Of a DNA stretch of 52,101 nt, positions 17,749-26,257 are shown one piece after another. The notes beneath the pieces are model-generated. The model did no database searches. It was not told the DNA's origin and saw only the letters and a program-made list of their open reading frames with translations. The DNA lies in NCBI GenBank assembly GCA_017465575.1, contig JAFTVX010000005.1, forward strand, positions 1-52,101, written 5' to 3'. Source of the DNA: Alistipes sp. GTDB taxonomy: Bacteria; Bacteroidota; Bacteroidia; Bacteroidales; Rikenellaceae. A program made the position numbers and the translations under genes. Each line of letters opens with the position of its first letter. The first letter of the stretch is position 1.

Positions 17749-17816
17749 AATTTCTTGTCAAAAGGGGCATAATTTGGCACCGATAAAGAAATTGCCACCC
17801 TACAAGATGTAAGACC
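17749..17816. repeat. Stem-loop element, truncated copy
   Basis: It begins with the family terminus AATTTCTTGTCA. The upstream flank (CAGCACTCAGCC) matches that of copy 1 (CAGCACCCAGCC). TGGCA and TGCCA in the middle can pair. The right half and closing terminus are missing and copy 2 begins immediately. Confidence 0.55.
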
Positions 17817-17945
17817 AATTTCTTGTTAGAAGGTAGTAGATACAACGCTCGGCAAAAAAAATGCGGATGGGCTGTACTCAAGCGTACTGCTCATTCGCAT
17901 TTTCTTTTGTTAGCGGCAGTAGATGCTGCCTTATCACAAGAAATT
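17817..17945. repeat. ~128-bp stem-loop element, copy 2
   Basis: The termini are AATTTCTTGTTAG and ATCACAAGAAATT. The apical hairpin has AATGCGGATGGGCTGTAC facing GTACTGCTCATTCGCATT. Relative to copy 1, GGC/GCC in the stem has become GCG/CGC on both sides, a compensatory change. Confidence 0.8.
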
Positions 17946-17946
17946 C

Positions 17947-18073
17947 AATTTGTTGTCAGAGTGGTGCTAATGTGGCGCTGACACGAGAAATGGCGGATGG
18001 GACATACTTAAGCGTATTTCCCATTCGCCATTTTGACTGAAGCGTCGCAGTAGCGCCGCTATCACAACAAATT
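17947..18073. repeat. ~128-bp stem-loop element, copy 3
   Basis: The termini are AATTTGTTGTCAG and ATCACAACAAATT. The C-to-G change in the left terminus is matched by G-to-C in the right one. The apical hairpin has GATGGGACATAC facing GTATTTCCCATT. The right end coincides with the stop codon of the 54-residue gene at 18072. Confidence 0.8.
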
Positions 18074-18236
18074 ACTTTGTAAGTAGTTGGTCGGGCGTTA
18101 ACCGCACAACCTCTCCGTCGCGAACAACAACCAAGTCGCCATTGTCGCGGCGTGTACGCTCGATAAGTCGGCGCTGTGCCAACAATATTCCCGCATCTAT
18201 ACGCTCCTGCAGCTCTCTTAACTCAAAATCACTCAT
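18072..18236 (-). CDS. 54-residue protein, putative antitoxin partner
   Basis: The start is MSDFELRELQERIDAGI at 18236, because its ATG overlaps the stop of the zeta-like gene by 8 nt (ATGAGTGA) and the longer frame is out of context. The small charged protein has a helical first half (LRELQERIDAGILLAQRRLIERTRR) and a beta-like second half (GDLVVVRDGEVVRLTPDQLL). Tight overlap with a zeta-like kinase suggests a toxin-antitoxin pair in reversed order. I do not recognise a characterised family. The stop codon coincides with a stem-loop repeat. Confidence 0.65.
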   Translation of the reverse strand: MSDFELRELQERIDAGILLAQRRLIERTRRDNGDLVVVRDGEVVRLTPDQLLTK

Positions 18237-18801
18237 ACTCCAAAATCTTATTATAAGCCGTGGGATCGACAATCTCCTTAATCTCGCTCTTCGAGCCATA
18301 GGCAATCTTGCGCACGCCCTCGGCGGTGCTGTTGTCGTAGATTACCCAGTAGTCGCAGATGGGCACATAGAGCGAGGTGAGGTTACGCATGCTGCTCTCA
18401 TAACGGCGGCGTATGGTGTTGGTGGGGATGTTATGACCTCCGAGGCTCACGCGCTTTGCCACACGCTCGATTGCCTGCTCAGGGGTGGGCAGCCAGAAGT
18501 AGAGAAGCGACACAAAGTAGCCGCGTTCGTGGGCACGATGAACAAATTTTTGGTATGTGCGTGTTGAAAGTGTAGTCTCGAAGGCAAAATCGGCACCCTC
18601 CTCCAGTAGGTCGTTGATACGCTTGAGCATCAGGCGACCCGCCTCGATAGCCATACTATCGGGGTTAAAGGGCGAAAGACCGCGCGCTATCTCATCGGCA
18701 TTGACAAACTCGTGGCAGTGCAACAACTCGGGCAACATAGTATATGATGCCGTGGTCTTGCCTGCGCCGTTACAGCCTGCTATGATATAGAGCTTCTGCA
18801 T
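18229..18801 (-). CDS. Zeta-toxin-like P-loop kinase (COG4185 type)
   Basis: The 190-residue protein has Walker A GCNGAGKTT at residues 9-17, FVNADEIARGLSPFNP (the substrate-lid region with Asp) and FAFETTLSTRTY, matching the zeta-toxin/COG4185 group. Zeta toxins phosphorylate UDP-N-acetylglucosamine-type substrates in well-studied cases; whether this one does is not known. It has a consensus promoter (18824-18854) and is followed by an overlapping 54-residue gene. A housekeeping nucleotide-kinase role is the alternative. Confidence 0.85.
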   Translation of the reverse strand: MQKLYIIAGCNGAGKTTASYTMLPELLHCHEFVNADEIARGLSPFNPDSMAIEAGRLMLKRINDLLEEGADFAFETTLSTRTYQKFVHRAHERGYFVSLLYFWLPTPEQAIERVAKRVSLGGHNIPTNTIRRRYESSMRNLTSLYVPICDYWVIYDNSTAEGVRKIAYGSKSEIKEIVDPTAYNKILEYE

Positions 18802-18823
18802 AAAAACCTTGTCAGTGTTGCCA

Positions 18824-18854
18824 CAAAGATACGAAAAAAAAGGAAAAGCACAAA
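18824..18854 (-). promoter_or_regulatory. Promoter of the zeta-like gene pair
   Basis: Minus-strand TTTG (18854-18851), 19 nt, TATCTTTG (18831-18824), 22 nt upstream of the start codon. Confidence 0.7.
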
Positions 18855-18899
18855 ATATGCCCTTCCTTTTCAGTTATTTTTTCTTTTTCACCTACCCTG

Positions 18900-19790
18900 C
18901 TACCAAGTCGTATAGCGTTCGTACTTGGCGGGATAGATAGACTCTACGGGAACAAGAATGCCTGTTTCGTAGACATCGCCAAGCTCGGGGTTGTGCACCG
19001 AGTCGAAGACACGCATCGAGGCGGTGATGTTGATATAGGCGTTGAACATAGGAGGGATAATCTCCTCGTGGTCGCGGATGCTGCTACGCAGGATTTTGTA
19101 GTCCTCATCGAAAGAGGCACCTGTGAAGAGAGCATCGTAGAGCTCGGTGTTGATATCCATCTTCAAGGGGTGAATACCCTCGACCAGTTTGTCGGTATCG
19201 GGGTAGTATTTGCGCAAGAAGTAGAAGAACATATTGCGTGCCTCGATATTATACGATGAGTACATCGTAACCTTGCCCAAGAGATACTTCACCTCGGGGT
19301 GTGTCTTGAGCAGTGCGCCGATGCCGTCCCAGAGGTTGTCGAGGGCGTAGATACTCTTCATAGCATCGCCCGAGCTACTTACAAAGGCACGACCAAGCTC
19401 CAAGGTGTGAGGCAGATACTCCTCGCGGAACTGCTGGCTAAAGTTGAAGTAGTGCTCGGTAGAGAGGTGTGCGGGCTGTGAGTCACGACAGATGATAAAG
19501 CGGTAGCCACCGATAATCTCCTGAGCCACAGGGTCCCAGGCGATAAGCTGCTCATAGCCATCTGTTGCCAAGTCATCGGCATCGACATCGAGTTCGTTGC
19601 CCGAGCCACCACCGCCACTACGGAACGACAGCTCACGCAGACGACCTACCTCGCGCATAAGGTTGGGCGACGACTGGGCATTAAAAACATATATCTCGTT
19701 GGCACCGTGGCGCGTTGTACGCAACATATCGAGCTTCGAGAGTTCCTCAAGGATTACGGCACGGTCTACAGCGGGAATAATCTCCTTCAT
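18900..19790 (-). CDS. glsB: GNAT-like N-acyltransferase, GlsB type
   Basis: The 296-residue protein belongs to the acyl-ACP-using GNAT group (hemolysin-like/ornithine-lipid OlsB relatives). Visible features include FNAQSSPNLMREVGRLRELSFR, the repeated Gly/Asp segment near residue 60, IIGGYRFIIC and LELGRAFV. In Bacteroides the GlsB/GlsA pair makes glycine lipids: GlsB adds a 3-hydroxy acyl chain to glycine and GlsA adds a second acyl chain by an ester bond. The neighbouring acyltransferase at 19833 supports this. Gene order here is glsA then glsB. Assignment is by family and context, not by residue-level comparison. Confidence 0.75.
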   Translation of the reverse strand: MKEIIPAVDRAVILEELSKLDMLRTTRHGANEIYVFNAQSSPNLMREVGRLRELSFRSGGGGSGNELDVDADDLATDGYEQLIAWDPVAQEIIGGYRFIICRDSQPAHLSTEHYFNFSQQFREEYLPHTLELGRAFVSSSGDAMKSIYALDNLWDGIGALLKTHPEVKYLLGKVTMYSSYNIEARNMFFYFLRKYYPDTDKLVEGIHPLKMDINTELYDALFTGASFDEDYKILRSSIRDHEEIIPPMFNAYINITASMRVFDSVHNPELGDVYETGILVPVESIYPAKYERYTTW

Positions 19791-19832
19791 ACAGTATGGG
19801 GTTAGTCTTCGTTTATTTAAGTTTGGGTGGGG

Positions 19833-20624
19833 TTAACGCTCTAAAGCATATGCACGGCGACGAATCTCCTTGCAGATATCGCCTCGGTTGCCCTCAAGGG
19901 TTGTAACATCTACGGGCGCACCAACATGAATATGGATATGGTTGCCTCGCTGGCGGAACATCTCGTCCACGAGCAATACAAGCTCCAAGTTGACATTTAG
20001 GTGTAGGAAACGGCGCAGACGGTAGATGCGGTAGAAGCGCTTCGAGAGAGTGCCCTCGACGAATACGGGAACCACCTTACGGTTGTAGCGCAAGGCATCC
20101 TTCACAAAGTGGCTACGCCACTCGATATCCTGCACACGACCATCGATATAGCGTGAGCAGAAGCCTGCGGGAAAGGTCAAGACCTGCTTCGTAGGCGAGC
20201 TAAATGCCTCATCGTAGCGACGACCCTTCTCGGCACTCTGCTTGCCATATTTGTTGATAGGAATCCACAACGGCTCAAGGAATGAGATATTCATCAGAAG
20301 GTCGTTGACCACCGCACCAGCATCGCCAAAACGCTCGACAAGGGCATCGACAAGCAACATGCCGTCGAGACCACCAAAGGGGTGATTCGATGCAAAGATA
20401 TATCGCTCATCATCGGCAAGAGGTGCTGTGTACTCCACCGTGTGGGTGACATTCAGAAACTCAAAGGCCTTCTTCAGGAACTCTTCGGGTGTTGCACCCT
20501 CGCAGGTAGCAAAGAAGCCGTTAAGCTCATCCTGATGTATCAACTTTTCAAGAGGGCGAGAGATAAACTTAGGCAAACGACGACCGATGCGCTTGCTTAG
20601 AATCTCGCGAATATCCAAGTGCAT
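19833..20624 (-). CDS. glsA: PlsC-like O-acyltransferase, GlsA type
   Basis: A 263-residue 1-acyl-glycerol-phosphate-acyltransferase-like protein with the catalytic block SNHPFGGLDG near residues 79-88 (a modified NHX4D with one extra residue, as in hemolysin-type members) and a second block FPAGFCSRYIDGRVQDIEWRSHF, followed by VVPVFVEG. It probably O-acylates N-acyl glycine to form the mature glycine lipid, working with the GNAT-like enzyme 42 nt downstream. It acts at the inner membrane face. It has its own promoter-like box (20648-20655) after the purine operon and the repeat cluster. Confidence 0.78.
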   Translation of the reverse strand: MHLDIREILSKRIGRRLPKFISRPLEKLIHQDELNGFFATCEGATPEEFLKKAFEFLNVTHTVEYTAPLADDERYIFASNHPFGGLDGMLLVDALVERFGDAGAVVNDLLMNISFLEPLWIPINKYGKQSAEKGRRYDEAFSSPTKQVLTFPAGFCSRYIDGRVQDIEWRSHFVKDALRYNRKVVPVFVEGTLSKRFYRIYRLRRFLHLNVNLELVLLVDEMFRQRGNHIHIHVGAPVDVTTLEGNRGDICKEIRRRAYALER

Positions 20625-20647
20625 AGTTAGTAGTGTAATAATCGTTG

Positions 20648-20655
20648 CAAAGTTA
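20648..20655 (-). promoter_or_regulatory. -7 box of the glsA-glsB unit
   Basis: Minus-strand TAACTTTG, 23 nt upstream of the start codon at 20624. No clear -33 is at the usual spacing. Confidence 0.5.
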
Positions 20656-20782
20656 CGAATAATATCCCAAACGGCTCAGTGGTATATATACCTATTTTTT
20701 CGACTTTCGGAACAATATAAAGAGAGAGTAACCGACCAAAGGAGCAAAAACGGAGAGGAAAGAGCAAAGAGAGCGCATGCGA

Positions 20783-20893
20783 TAGGGAATTTAGAGAGAT
20801 TAGGGAATTTAAAGAATTTAGGGATAGCGCTACCGACATTTATCCCTAACCTCCCTACATTCCTTAAACTCATTAAATTCCCTAAAAAACCAC
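20783..20893. repeat. AT-rich imperfect palindrome, copy 2
   Basis: AGGGAATTTA and TTTAGGGATA words on the left are mirrored by TATCCCTAA and TTAAATTCCCT on the right around AGCGCTACCGACATT. It is homologous to 8168-8276 along its whole length, including the centre and the ACTCATTAAATTCCCTAA arm. Confidence 0.65.
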
Positions 20894-20913
20894 ATTCCCC
20901 ACCCCCACGACCT

Positions 20914-21043
20914 AATTTCTTGTCAAAAGTCGTGAGATGTGGTGCCAAATGAAAACTCCTCGGATGGGACATACTGAGAGTATTTCCCATTCGGGGAGTT
21001 AAGTTTGGTGCCGCAGATTGCGGCTTTTCACGGCAAAGACCCC
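20914..21043. repeat. ~128-bp stem-loop element, copy 4 (degraded right end)
   Basis: The left end is AATTTCTTGTCAA. GGTGCCA pairs with TGGTGCC, and an apical hairpin has CTCCTCGGATGGGACATAC facing GTATTTCCCATTCGGGGAG. The right terminus is altered (TTCACGGCAAAGA). It is followed directly by copy 5. Confidence 0.7.
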
Positions 21044-21173
21044 AATTTCTTGTCAGAAGGGGTATAATTTGGACTATCGCAAAAGAATCCCCCAAGGGAT
21101 AGTACAAAAAAGGTACAGCCCTTGGGGATTACTTTTGGGATAGTTCTAAGGATGCCCCTTATCACAAGAAATT
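21044..21173. repeat. ~128-bp stem-loop element, copy 5
   Basis: AATTTCTTGTCAGAAGGGGT on the left pairs with GCCCCTTATCACAAGAAATT on the right with small internal bulges. ACTATC/GATAGT and AATCCCC/GGGGATT extend the stem to a loop of A residues. The closing end overlaps the purB stop codon at 21172. Confidence 0.8.
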
Positions 21174-22467
21174 ACTTGATACCTACTCTATCAAAGATAA
21201 AGTCTACATTCTTGAGGTAGTACTCCAAAGTGAAGCAGCTATCAAGTTCCTCGCGCGAAAGCACCGCCATAACCTCGGGGGTCTCGGCAAGAAGCTCCTG
21301 ATAGTCGGCACGCTCGCTCATAGCACGCATAGCCACGGGCTGCACGGTGTCGTAGGCCTTCTCGCGAGAGAAGCCCTTCTCGATAAGGGCGTTCATCACA
21401 CGCTGTGCGAAGATAACCTTGCGTGTACGGTAGATATTCTCCATCATAACATCCTTGAATACCACAAGGTTCTCGAGGATGCCACGGAAGCGGTTGAGCA
21501 TATAGTCGAGGAGCATTGTAGCATCGGGGAGAATGATACGCTCTGTCGATGAGTGCGAGATATCGCGCTCGTGCCAGAGTGCCACATTCTCGTAGAACGA
21601 TGCCATATAGCCACGCATAACACGGGCGCAACCACACATATTCTCCGACGAGATGGGATTACGCTTGTGAGGCATAGCGCTTGAGCCCTTCTGACCCTTG
21701 CCAAACGACTCCTCAACCTCGTGTACCTCGGTGCGCTGGAGGTTGCGAATCTCCATAGACATCTGCTCGATGGTCGATGCTATAACCGCAAGAGTTGCCA
21801 TATAGTAGGCGTGACGGTCACGCTGGATTACCTGTGTCGAGATATTTGCGCTCTCGATTCCGAGTTTCTCGCATACATAGTCCTGAATGAAGGGAGGGAT
21901 ATTTGCGAAGTTGCCCACAGCGCCCGAAATCTTACCTACCTCGACACCACGCGCAGCGCTCTTGAAACGCTCCAAGTTGCGCTTCATAGCCTCGTACCAC
22001 AACGCCCACTTAAGGCCGAAGCTGGTGATATCGGCATGGATACCGTGGGTACGGCCGATGGCGGGGGTATCCTTGAACTCGATGGCACGCTGGCGCAACA
22101 CCTCGAGCATCTTCTCCAAGTCCTCCAAGAGGATAGCGTTTGCCTGGCTGAGGAGGTAGCCGTTGGCGGTATCAACAACATCGGTGCTTGTAAGGCCGTA
22201 GTGCACCCACTTGCGCTCGTCGCCAAGGGTCTCGCTCACGGCACGGGTGAAGGCCACGATATCGTGGCGTGTTTGCTGCTCAATCTCGTAGATGCGGTTG
22301 ATGTCGAACGATGCGTTCTTCCACAACTTCTCGACATCCTCCTTGGGCACTACGCCAAGCTGGCTCCAAGCCTCCGAAGCCAAAATCTCAACGCGAAGGT
22401 AGGCATCGAACTTGTTCTGCTCGGTCCACACCTTGCGCATAGTCTCTCTGCTATATCTTTCAATCAT
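21172..22467 (-). CDS. purB: Adenylosuccinate lyase
   Basis: PurB splits SAICAR to AICAR plus fumarate in IMP synthesis and adenylosuccinate to AMP plus fumarate. The 431-residue length is typical. The fumarase-superfamily signature [16 protein letters not shown] is present with the flexible-loop Ser. TSTDVVDTA and [16 protein letters not shown] mark the other two active-site regions. It is the last gene of the minus-strand purine operon, 25 nt after folD. Its stop codon coincides with the end of a stem-loop repeat that may act as terminator. Confidence 0.97.
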   Translation of the reverse strand: MIERYSRETMRKVWTEQNKFDAYLRVEILASEAWSQLGVVPKEDVEKLWKNASFDINRIYEIEQQTRHDIVAFTRAVSETLGDERKWVHYGLTSTDVVDTANGYLLSQANAILLEDLEKMLEVLRQRAIEFKDTPAIGRTHGIHADITSFGLKWALWYEAMKRNLERFKSAARGVEVGKISGAVGNFANIPPFIQDYVCEKLGIESANISTQVIQRDRHAYYMATLAVIASTIEQMSMEIRNLQRTEVHEVEESFGKGQKGSSAMPHKRNPISSENMCGCARVMRGYMASFYENVALWHERDISHSSTERIILPDATMLLDYMLNRFRGILENLVVFKDVMMENIYRTRKVIFAQRVMNALIEKGFSREKAYDTVQPVAMRAMSERADYQELLAETPEVMAVLSREELDSCFTLEYYLKNVDFIFDRVGIK

Positions 22468-22492
22468 AAGGCAGGTTAGTATTTTAGGTTTA

Positions 22493-23344
22493 TTATTTTG
22501 TCATTCTATTTACAAATGCCTCTACGGTATTCTCCATAAGGCAGGCGATGGTCATAGGACCTACACCACCAGGCACGGGGGTGATAGCGGCAGCTACATT
22601 CTGCGCCTCCTCGAAGTCGACATCGCCACAGAGCTTGCCGTTGCGGGTATCGCGGTTGACACCCACATCGATAACCACAGCGCCGGGCTTAATCATATCG
22701 GCCGTAATAAAGCGCTCACGACCAACCGCCGCAACAAGGATATCGGCACGGCGAGTAACCTCGGCAAGGTTCTTAGTCTTTGAGTGAGCGACAGTTACCG
22801 TAGCGTTGGCATCCAAAAGGAGCTTTGCCACGGGCTGACCCACAATATTGCTACGACCAACAACCACAGCCTCCTTGCCAGCGATATCTACACCCGCAAA
22901 GTGCAGCAACTTGATGATACCCTTGGGGGTGCAGGGCAGTACGCAGGGCTGCTTAAGCCACAACTTCGCCACATTCATAGGGTGGAAGGCATCTACATCC
23001 TTCTCGGGTGAAATAGCTGCGATAACCTTGTTCTCGTCGATATGCTTGGGAAGAGGCAACTGCACGAGGATGCCATCTACCGAGTCATCGTTGTTGAGCT
23101 GGTCGACAAGTGCCAAGAGGTCTGCCTCGGCAATAGTGTCTGCCAAGCGAATAGTGTTGTTGGCGATGCCCACCTCGGTGGCAGCCTTCGCCTTACCTGT
23201 AACATACGAGACGCTACCGGGATCCTCGCCAACGAGGACAACCACGAGATTGGGCGTACGACCGTACTGATTCTTCAGCACCTCGACACGCACCTTAAGC
23301 GCCTCTTTGATTGATGTTGATAAATCTTTACCTTTAATTATCAT
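22493..23344 (-). CDS. folD: FolD methylene-THF dehydrogenase/cyclohydrolase
   Basis: This bifunctional cytoplasmic enzyme interconverts 5,10-methylene-THF and 10-formyl-THF, the formyl donor used by PurN and PurH in this same operon. The 283-residue protein has [14 protein letters not shown] (catalytic Lys region), [14 protein letters not shown], the NADP-binding segment [17 protein letters not shown] and [14 protein letters not shown]. Placement between purD and purB links one-carbon supply to purine synthesis. Confidence 0.97.
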   Translation of the reverse strand: MIIKGKDLSTSIKEALKVRVEVLKNQYGRTPNLVVVLVGEDPGSVSYVTGKAKAATEVGIANNTIRLADTIAEADLLALVDQLNNDDSVDGILVQLPLPKHIDENKVIAAISPEKDVDAFHPMNVAKLWLKQPCVLPCTPKGIIKLLHFAGVDIAGKEAVVVGRSNIVGQPVAKLLLDANATVTVAHSKTKNLAEVTRRADILVAAVGRERFITADMIKPGAVVIDVGVNRDTRNGKLCGDVDFEEAQNVAAAITPVPGGVGPMTIACLMENTVEAFVNRMTK

Positions 23345-23365
23345 AATTCTCTAATTTTTAATCTA

Positions 23366-24610
23366 TTAGCGGAACGCCTTTGCGCCGATATCGGTACGAT
23401 GGAAGAGGTTGTCGCACTCGATATTCGCTATCTCCTTGCGAGCCTTCTCGAGCGCCTCCTCCAACGAGGGTGCCGATGCCACGACAATCATCACACGACC
23501 ACCTGCCGTAACCAACTCGCCATCTTTGCGCGCTGTACCCATATGGTAAATCTTGGCATCTACACGCTCGGTGCCACAGATTACGAAGCCCTTGTCGTAG
23601 CTACCAGGATAGCCCTTTGATGCAAGTACAATGCCGAGCGTTGCCTCATCGGTCCACTCTGTTGTGGGCTGCTCGTTGTTAGCAACCGCCATAAATACAT
23701 CGACAGCATCGCTCTTCAAGCGGGGCAATACAACCTCGGTCTCGGGGTCGCCAAAGCGAGCGTTAAACTCGATGACCTTGATGCCGTTGGAGGTCTTCAT
23801 AAGACCGCCATAGAGGACACCCGTGAAGGGCACACCCTCAGCAACCATAGCATCTGCCACACGCTGCATAATATTCTCCATGGCGTAGGCGTGATCCTCC
23901 GCCGAGATAAACGGAAGCTCGGTATAGGCACCCATACCGCCAGTATTGGGGCCCTCGTCGTTGTCGTAGGCACGCTTGTGGTCCTGTGCCACGGGCATAG
24001 GGCAAATCTTGTTGCCCGCAACGAAGCACATCAACGAGAACTCCTCGCCAGTGAGGAACTCTTCGATAACCACCCTACCCTCGCCAAACTTGGTATCAAG
24101 GAGCATATCACGAAGCGTTGCCTCTGCCTCCTCCATAGTCTCGGCAATAACTACGCCCTTGCCCGCTGCAAGGCCGTCGTACTTGAGCACCGTAGGCAAC
24201 GAGCCCTTGCGGACATATGCCATAGCCTCCTCGAAGTCGGTGAAGGTGGCGTATGCTGCGGTGGGAACATCGTACTTAACCATAAGGCGCTTAGCAAAAT
24301 CCTTGCTCGCCTCAATCTCGGCAGCAGCCTTGGTAGGGCCAAAAATCTTGAGACCCTCCTCGCGGAAGCGGTCTACAACACCCACAGCGAGTGCCGCCTC
24401 GGGGCCAACAACCGTAAGCTCTACATCGTGGCTCTTGGCAAACTCCACAAGCTTCTCTACCTCGGTATCCTTGATTGCCACACACTCGGCCAACTCGGCG
24501 ATACCAGCGTTGCCAGGTGCAGCATAAATCTTTGTGGCCATCGATGAACGCGACATCGCCTCAACAATAGCGTGCTCACGACCACCCGAGCCTATAACTA
24601 AAACATTCAT
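23366..24610 (-). CDS. purD: Phosphoribosylamine-glycine ligase
   Basis: PurD (GAR synthetase) joins glycine to phosphoribosylamine with ATP, step 2 of IMP synthesis. The 414-residue ATP-grasp protein has the N-terminal MNVLVIGSGGREHAI, the glycine-rich LKYDGLAAGKGVVIA and the metal-binding NARFGDPETEVVLPRL. It is 102 nt from purH, the widest gap in the operon, with an AT-rich inverted repeat in that gap; there is a 21-nt gap to folD. Confidence 0.97.
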   Translation of the reverse strand: MNVLVIGSGGREHAIVEAMSRSSMATKIYAAPGNAGIAELAECVAIKDTEVEKLVEFAKSHDVELTVVGPEAALAVGVVDRFREEGLKIFGPTKAAAEIEASKDFAKRLMVKYDVPTAAYATFTDFEEAMAYVRKGSLPTVLKYDGLAAGKGVVIAETMEEAEATLRDMLLDTKFGEGRVVIEEFLTGEEFSLMCFVAGNKICPMPVAQDHKRAYDNDEGPNTGGMGAYTELPFISAEDHAYAMENIMQRVADAMVAEGVPFTGVLYGGLMKTSNGIKVIEFNARFGDPETEVVLPRLKSDAVDVFMAVANNEQPTTEWTDEATLGIVLASKGYPGSYDKGFVICGTERVDAKIYHMGTARKDGELVTAGGRVMIVVASAPSLEEALEKARKEIANIECDNLFHRTDIGAKAFR

Positions 24611-24625
24611 AACTTACAATTAATA

Positions 24626-24706
24626 AGGAGTTTAAGGAAGTTAATGAATTTAGGGAGATTAGGGAAAAACTAAATTCACTACACTCACTAAATTCCCTAA
24701 ATTCAC
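24626..24706. repeat. AT-rich inverted repeat between purH and purD
   Basis: GAATTTAGGGA (24648-24658) is an exact inverted copy of TCCCTAAATTC (about 24694-24704). The words resemble the AT-rich palindromes at 8168 and 20783. Within the operon it could act as a processing or partial termination site. Confidence 0.55.
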
Positions 24707-24712
24707 TCTATT

Positions 24713-26242
24713 CTAATGCTTAAAATGGCGCATACCAGTCATCAACATCGTCATTCCGAACTCGTTCGCCTTCTTCACCGAGTCCTCATCGCGTACCGAG
24801 CCACCGGGCTGAACAAGGGCTGTTACGCCATACTGCTCTGCAAGGGTTACGGTGTCGTCGAAGGGGAAGAAGCCGTCAGATGCGAGCACAAGACCCTCGG
24901 TAAAGCCCGCAGCATGTGCCTGTTTGAGGGCAATCTCTGCCGAGCCTACACGGTTCATCTGACCTGCACCAACACCTACGGTGTGACCATCCTTAACAAC
25001 AACGATAGCGTTAGACTTAACATGCTTAACGATGCGCCAGCCGAAGTTCATATCCTCCAACTCCTCTGCCGAGGGCTTACGCTCCGTAGCGCACATATCC
25101 TTAACTACCTCCTTGGTCTCGGTGTCGAGCTGCTGAACAAGCAAGCCACCATTTACGGTAACATACTGGTTCTGAACAGCATCGGTTTCGTACATATCGA
25201 CCTGCAAGAGGCGAAGATTCTTCTTTGTAGAGAGCACCTCCAACGCCTCATCCGAGAACGAGGGCGCCATAATAATCTCCAAGAAGATGGGCTTCATCAA
25301 CTCGGCAACCTCCTTCGTTAGCTCACGGTTAACAGCCACGATACCGCCGAAGATACTTACCGTATCGGCAGCGTAGGCCTTCTCCCAAGCCTCCTTGATA
25401 TCCTTGCCGATAGCAGCGCCACAAGGATTCATATGCTTCAAACCTACGGCAAAAGGCTCCTTAAACTCACGAACGATGTTAAGTGCAGCGTTGGCATCCT
25501 GAATGTTGTTGTACGACATCTCCTTGCCATTGAGCTGCTTTGCGGTAGCCAACGAGTAGGGAACACGCTCTGCCGAGGCATAGAACTTTGCCTGCTGGTG
25601 AGGGTTCTCGCCATAGCGCAACGACTGCACAAGGTCGAACGAAGCAAACAATTTCTCGTTCAACTCTGCCTGCTTACGCATATATGTAGCGATGCACATA
25701 TCGTACTCTGCGGTATGGGTATAGGCCTTTGCCGAGAGCTGAAGGCGTGTCTCACGCTTGGTGTTGCCACCCTCCTCAATCTCGGCGATGATACGCTCAT
25801 AGTCCGAAGGGTCGCAAACAACGGTTACATCGCGGTAGTTCTTGGCTGCCGAACGCAACATCGAAGGGCCACCGATATCGATATTCTCGATAGCGTCCTC
25901 CATCTTTACATCGGGCTTCGAGATTGTCTGGCGGAAGGGATAGAGGTTTACGCAGACCATATCGATAAACTCGATAGCGTTGTCCTTCAACGCTTTGAGG
26001 TGGTTCTCATCATCACGACGCGCCAAAAGACCACCGTGCACCTTGGGGTGAAGGGTCTTGACACGACCGTCGCAAATCTCGGGGAAGCCCGTAACCTCGC
26101 TGATGCCGATAGTCTCGACACCGCTATCCTCCAACAACTTCTGGGTACCGCCCGTAGCGATAATCTCCCAGCCCAGACGGCGAAGATTGCGGCAGAAATC
26201 CACAACACCCGTCTTATCGCTAACGCTAACTAAAGCTCTCAT
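24713..26242 (-). CDS. purH: Bifunctional AICAR transformylase/IMP cyclohydrolase
   Basis: PurH does the last two steps of IMP synthesis. The 509-residue protein has the N-terminal IMP cyclohydrolase (MRALVSVSDKTGVVDF; ATGGTQKLLED; RVKTLHPKVHGGLLARRD) and the C-terminal transformylase (LRYGENPHQQAKFY; KHMNPCGAA; VLASDGFFPFDD). Residues Lys-His in FAVGLKHMNPCG are the known catalytic pair region. The 15-nt gap after purN indicates co-transcription. Confidence 0.97.
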   Translation of the reverse strand: MRALVSVSDKTGVVDFCRNLRRLGWEIIATGGTQKLLEDSGVETIGISEVTGFPEICDGRVKTLHPKVHGGLLARRDDENHLKALKDNAIEFIDMVCVNLYPFRQTISKPDVKMEDAIENIDIGGPSMLRSAAKNYRDVTVVCDPSDYERIIAEIEEGGNTKRETRLQLSAKAYTHTAEYDMCIATYMRKQAELNEKLFASFDLVQSLRYGENPHQQAKFYASAERVPYSLATAKQLNGKEMSYNNIQDANAALNIVREFKEPFAVGLKHMNPCGAAIGKDIKEAWEKAYAADTVSIFGGIVAVNRELTKEVAELMKPIFLEIIMAPSFSDEALEVLSTKKNLRLLQVDMYETDAVQNQYVTVNGGLLVQQLDTETKEVVKDMCATERKPSAEELEDMNFGWRIVKHVKSNAIVVVKDGHTVGVGAGQMNRVGSAEIALKQAHAAGFTEGLVLASDGFFPFDDTVTLAEQYGVTALVQPGGSVRDEDSVKKANEFGMTMLMTGMRHFKH

Positions 26243-26257
26243 ATACCTTATAATCGC

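Noticed and set aside
17749-18073. CRISPR array in the repeat cluster
   Set aside because: The units are ~128 bp palindromic elements without unique spacers, and no cas genes are present.
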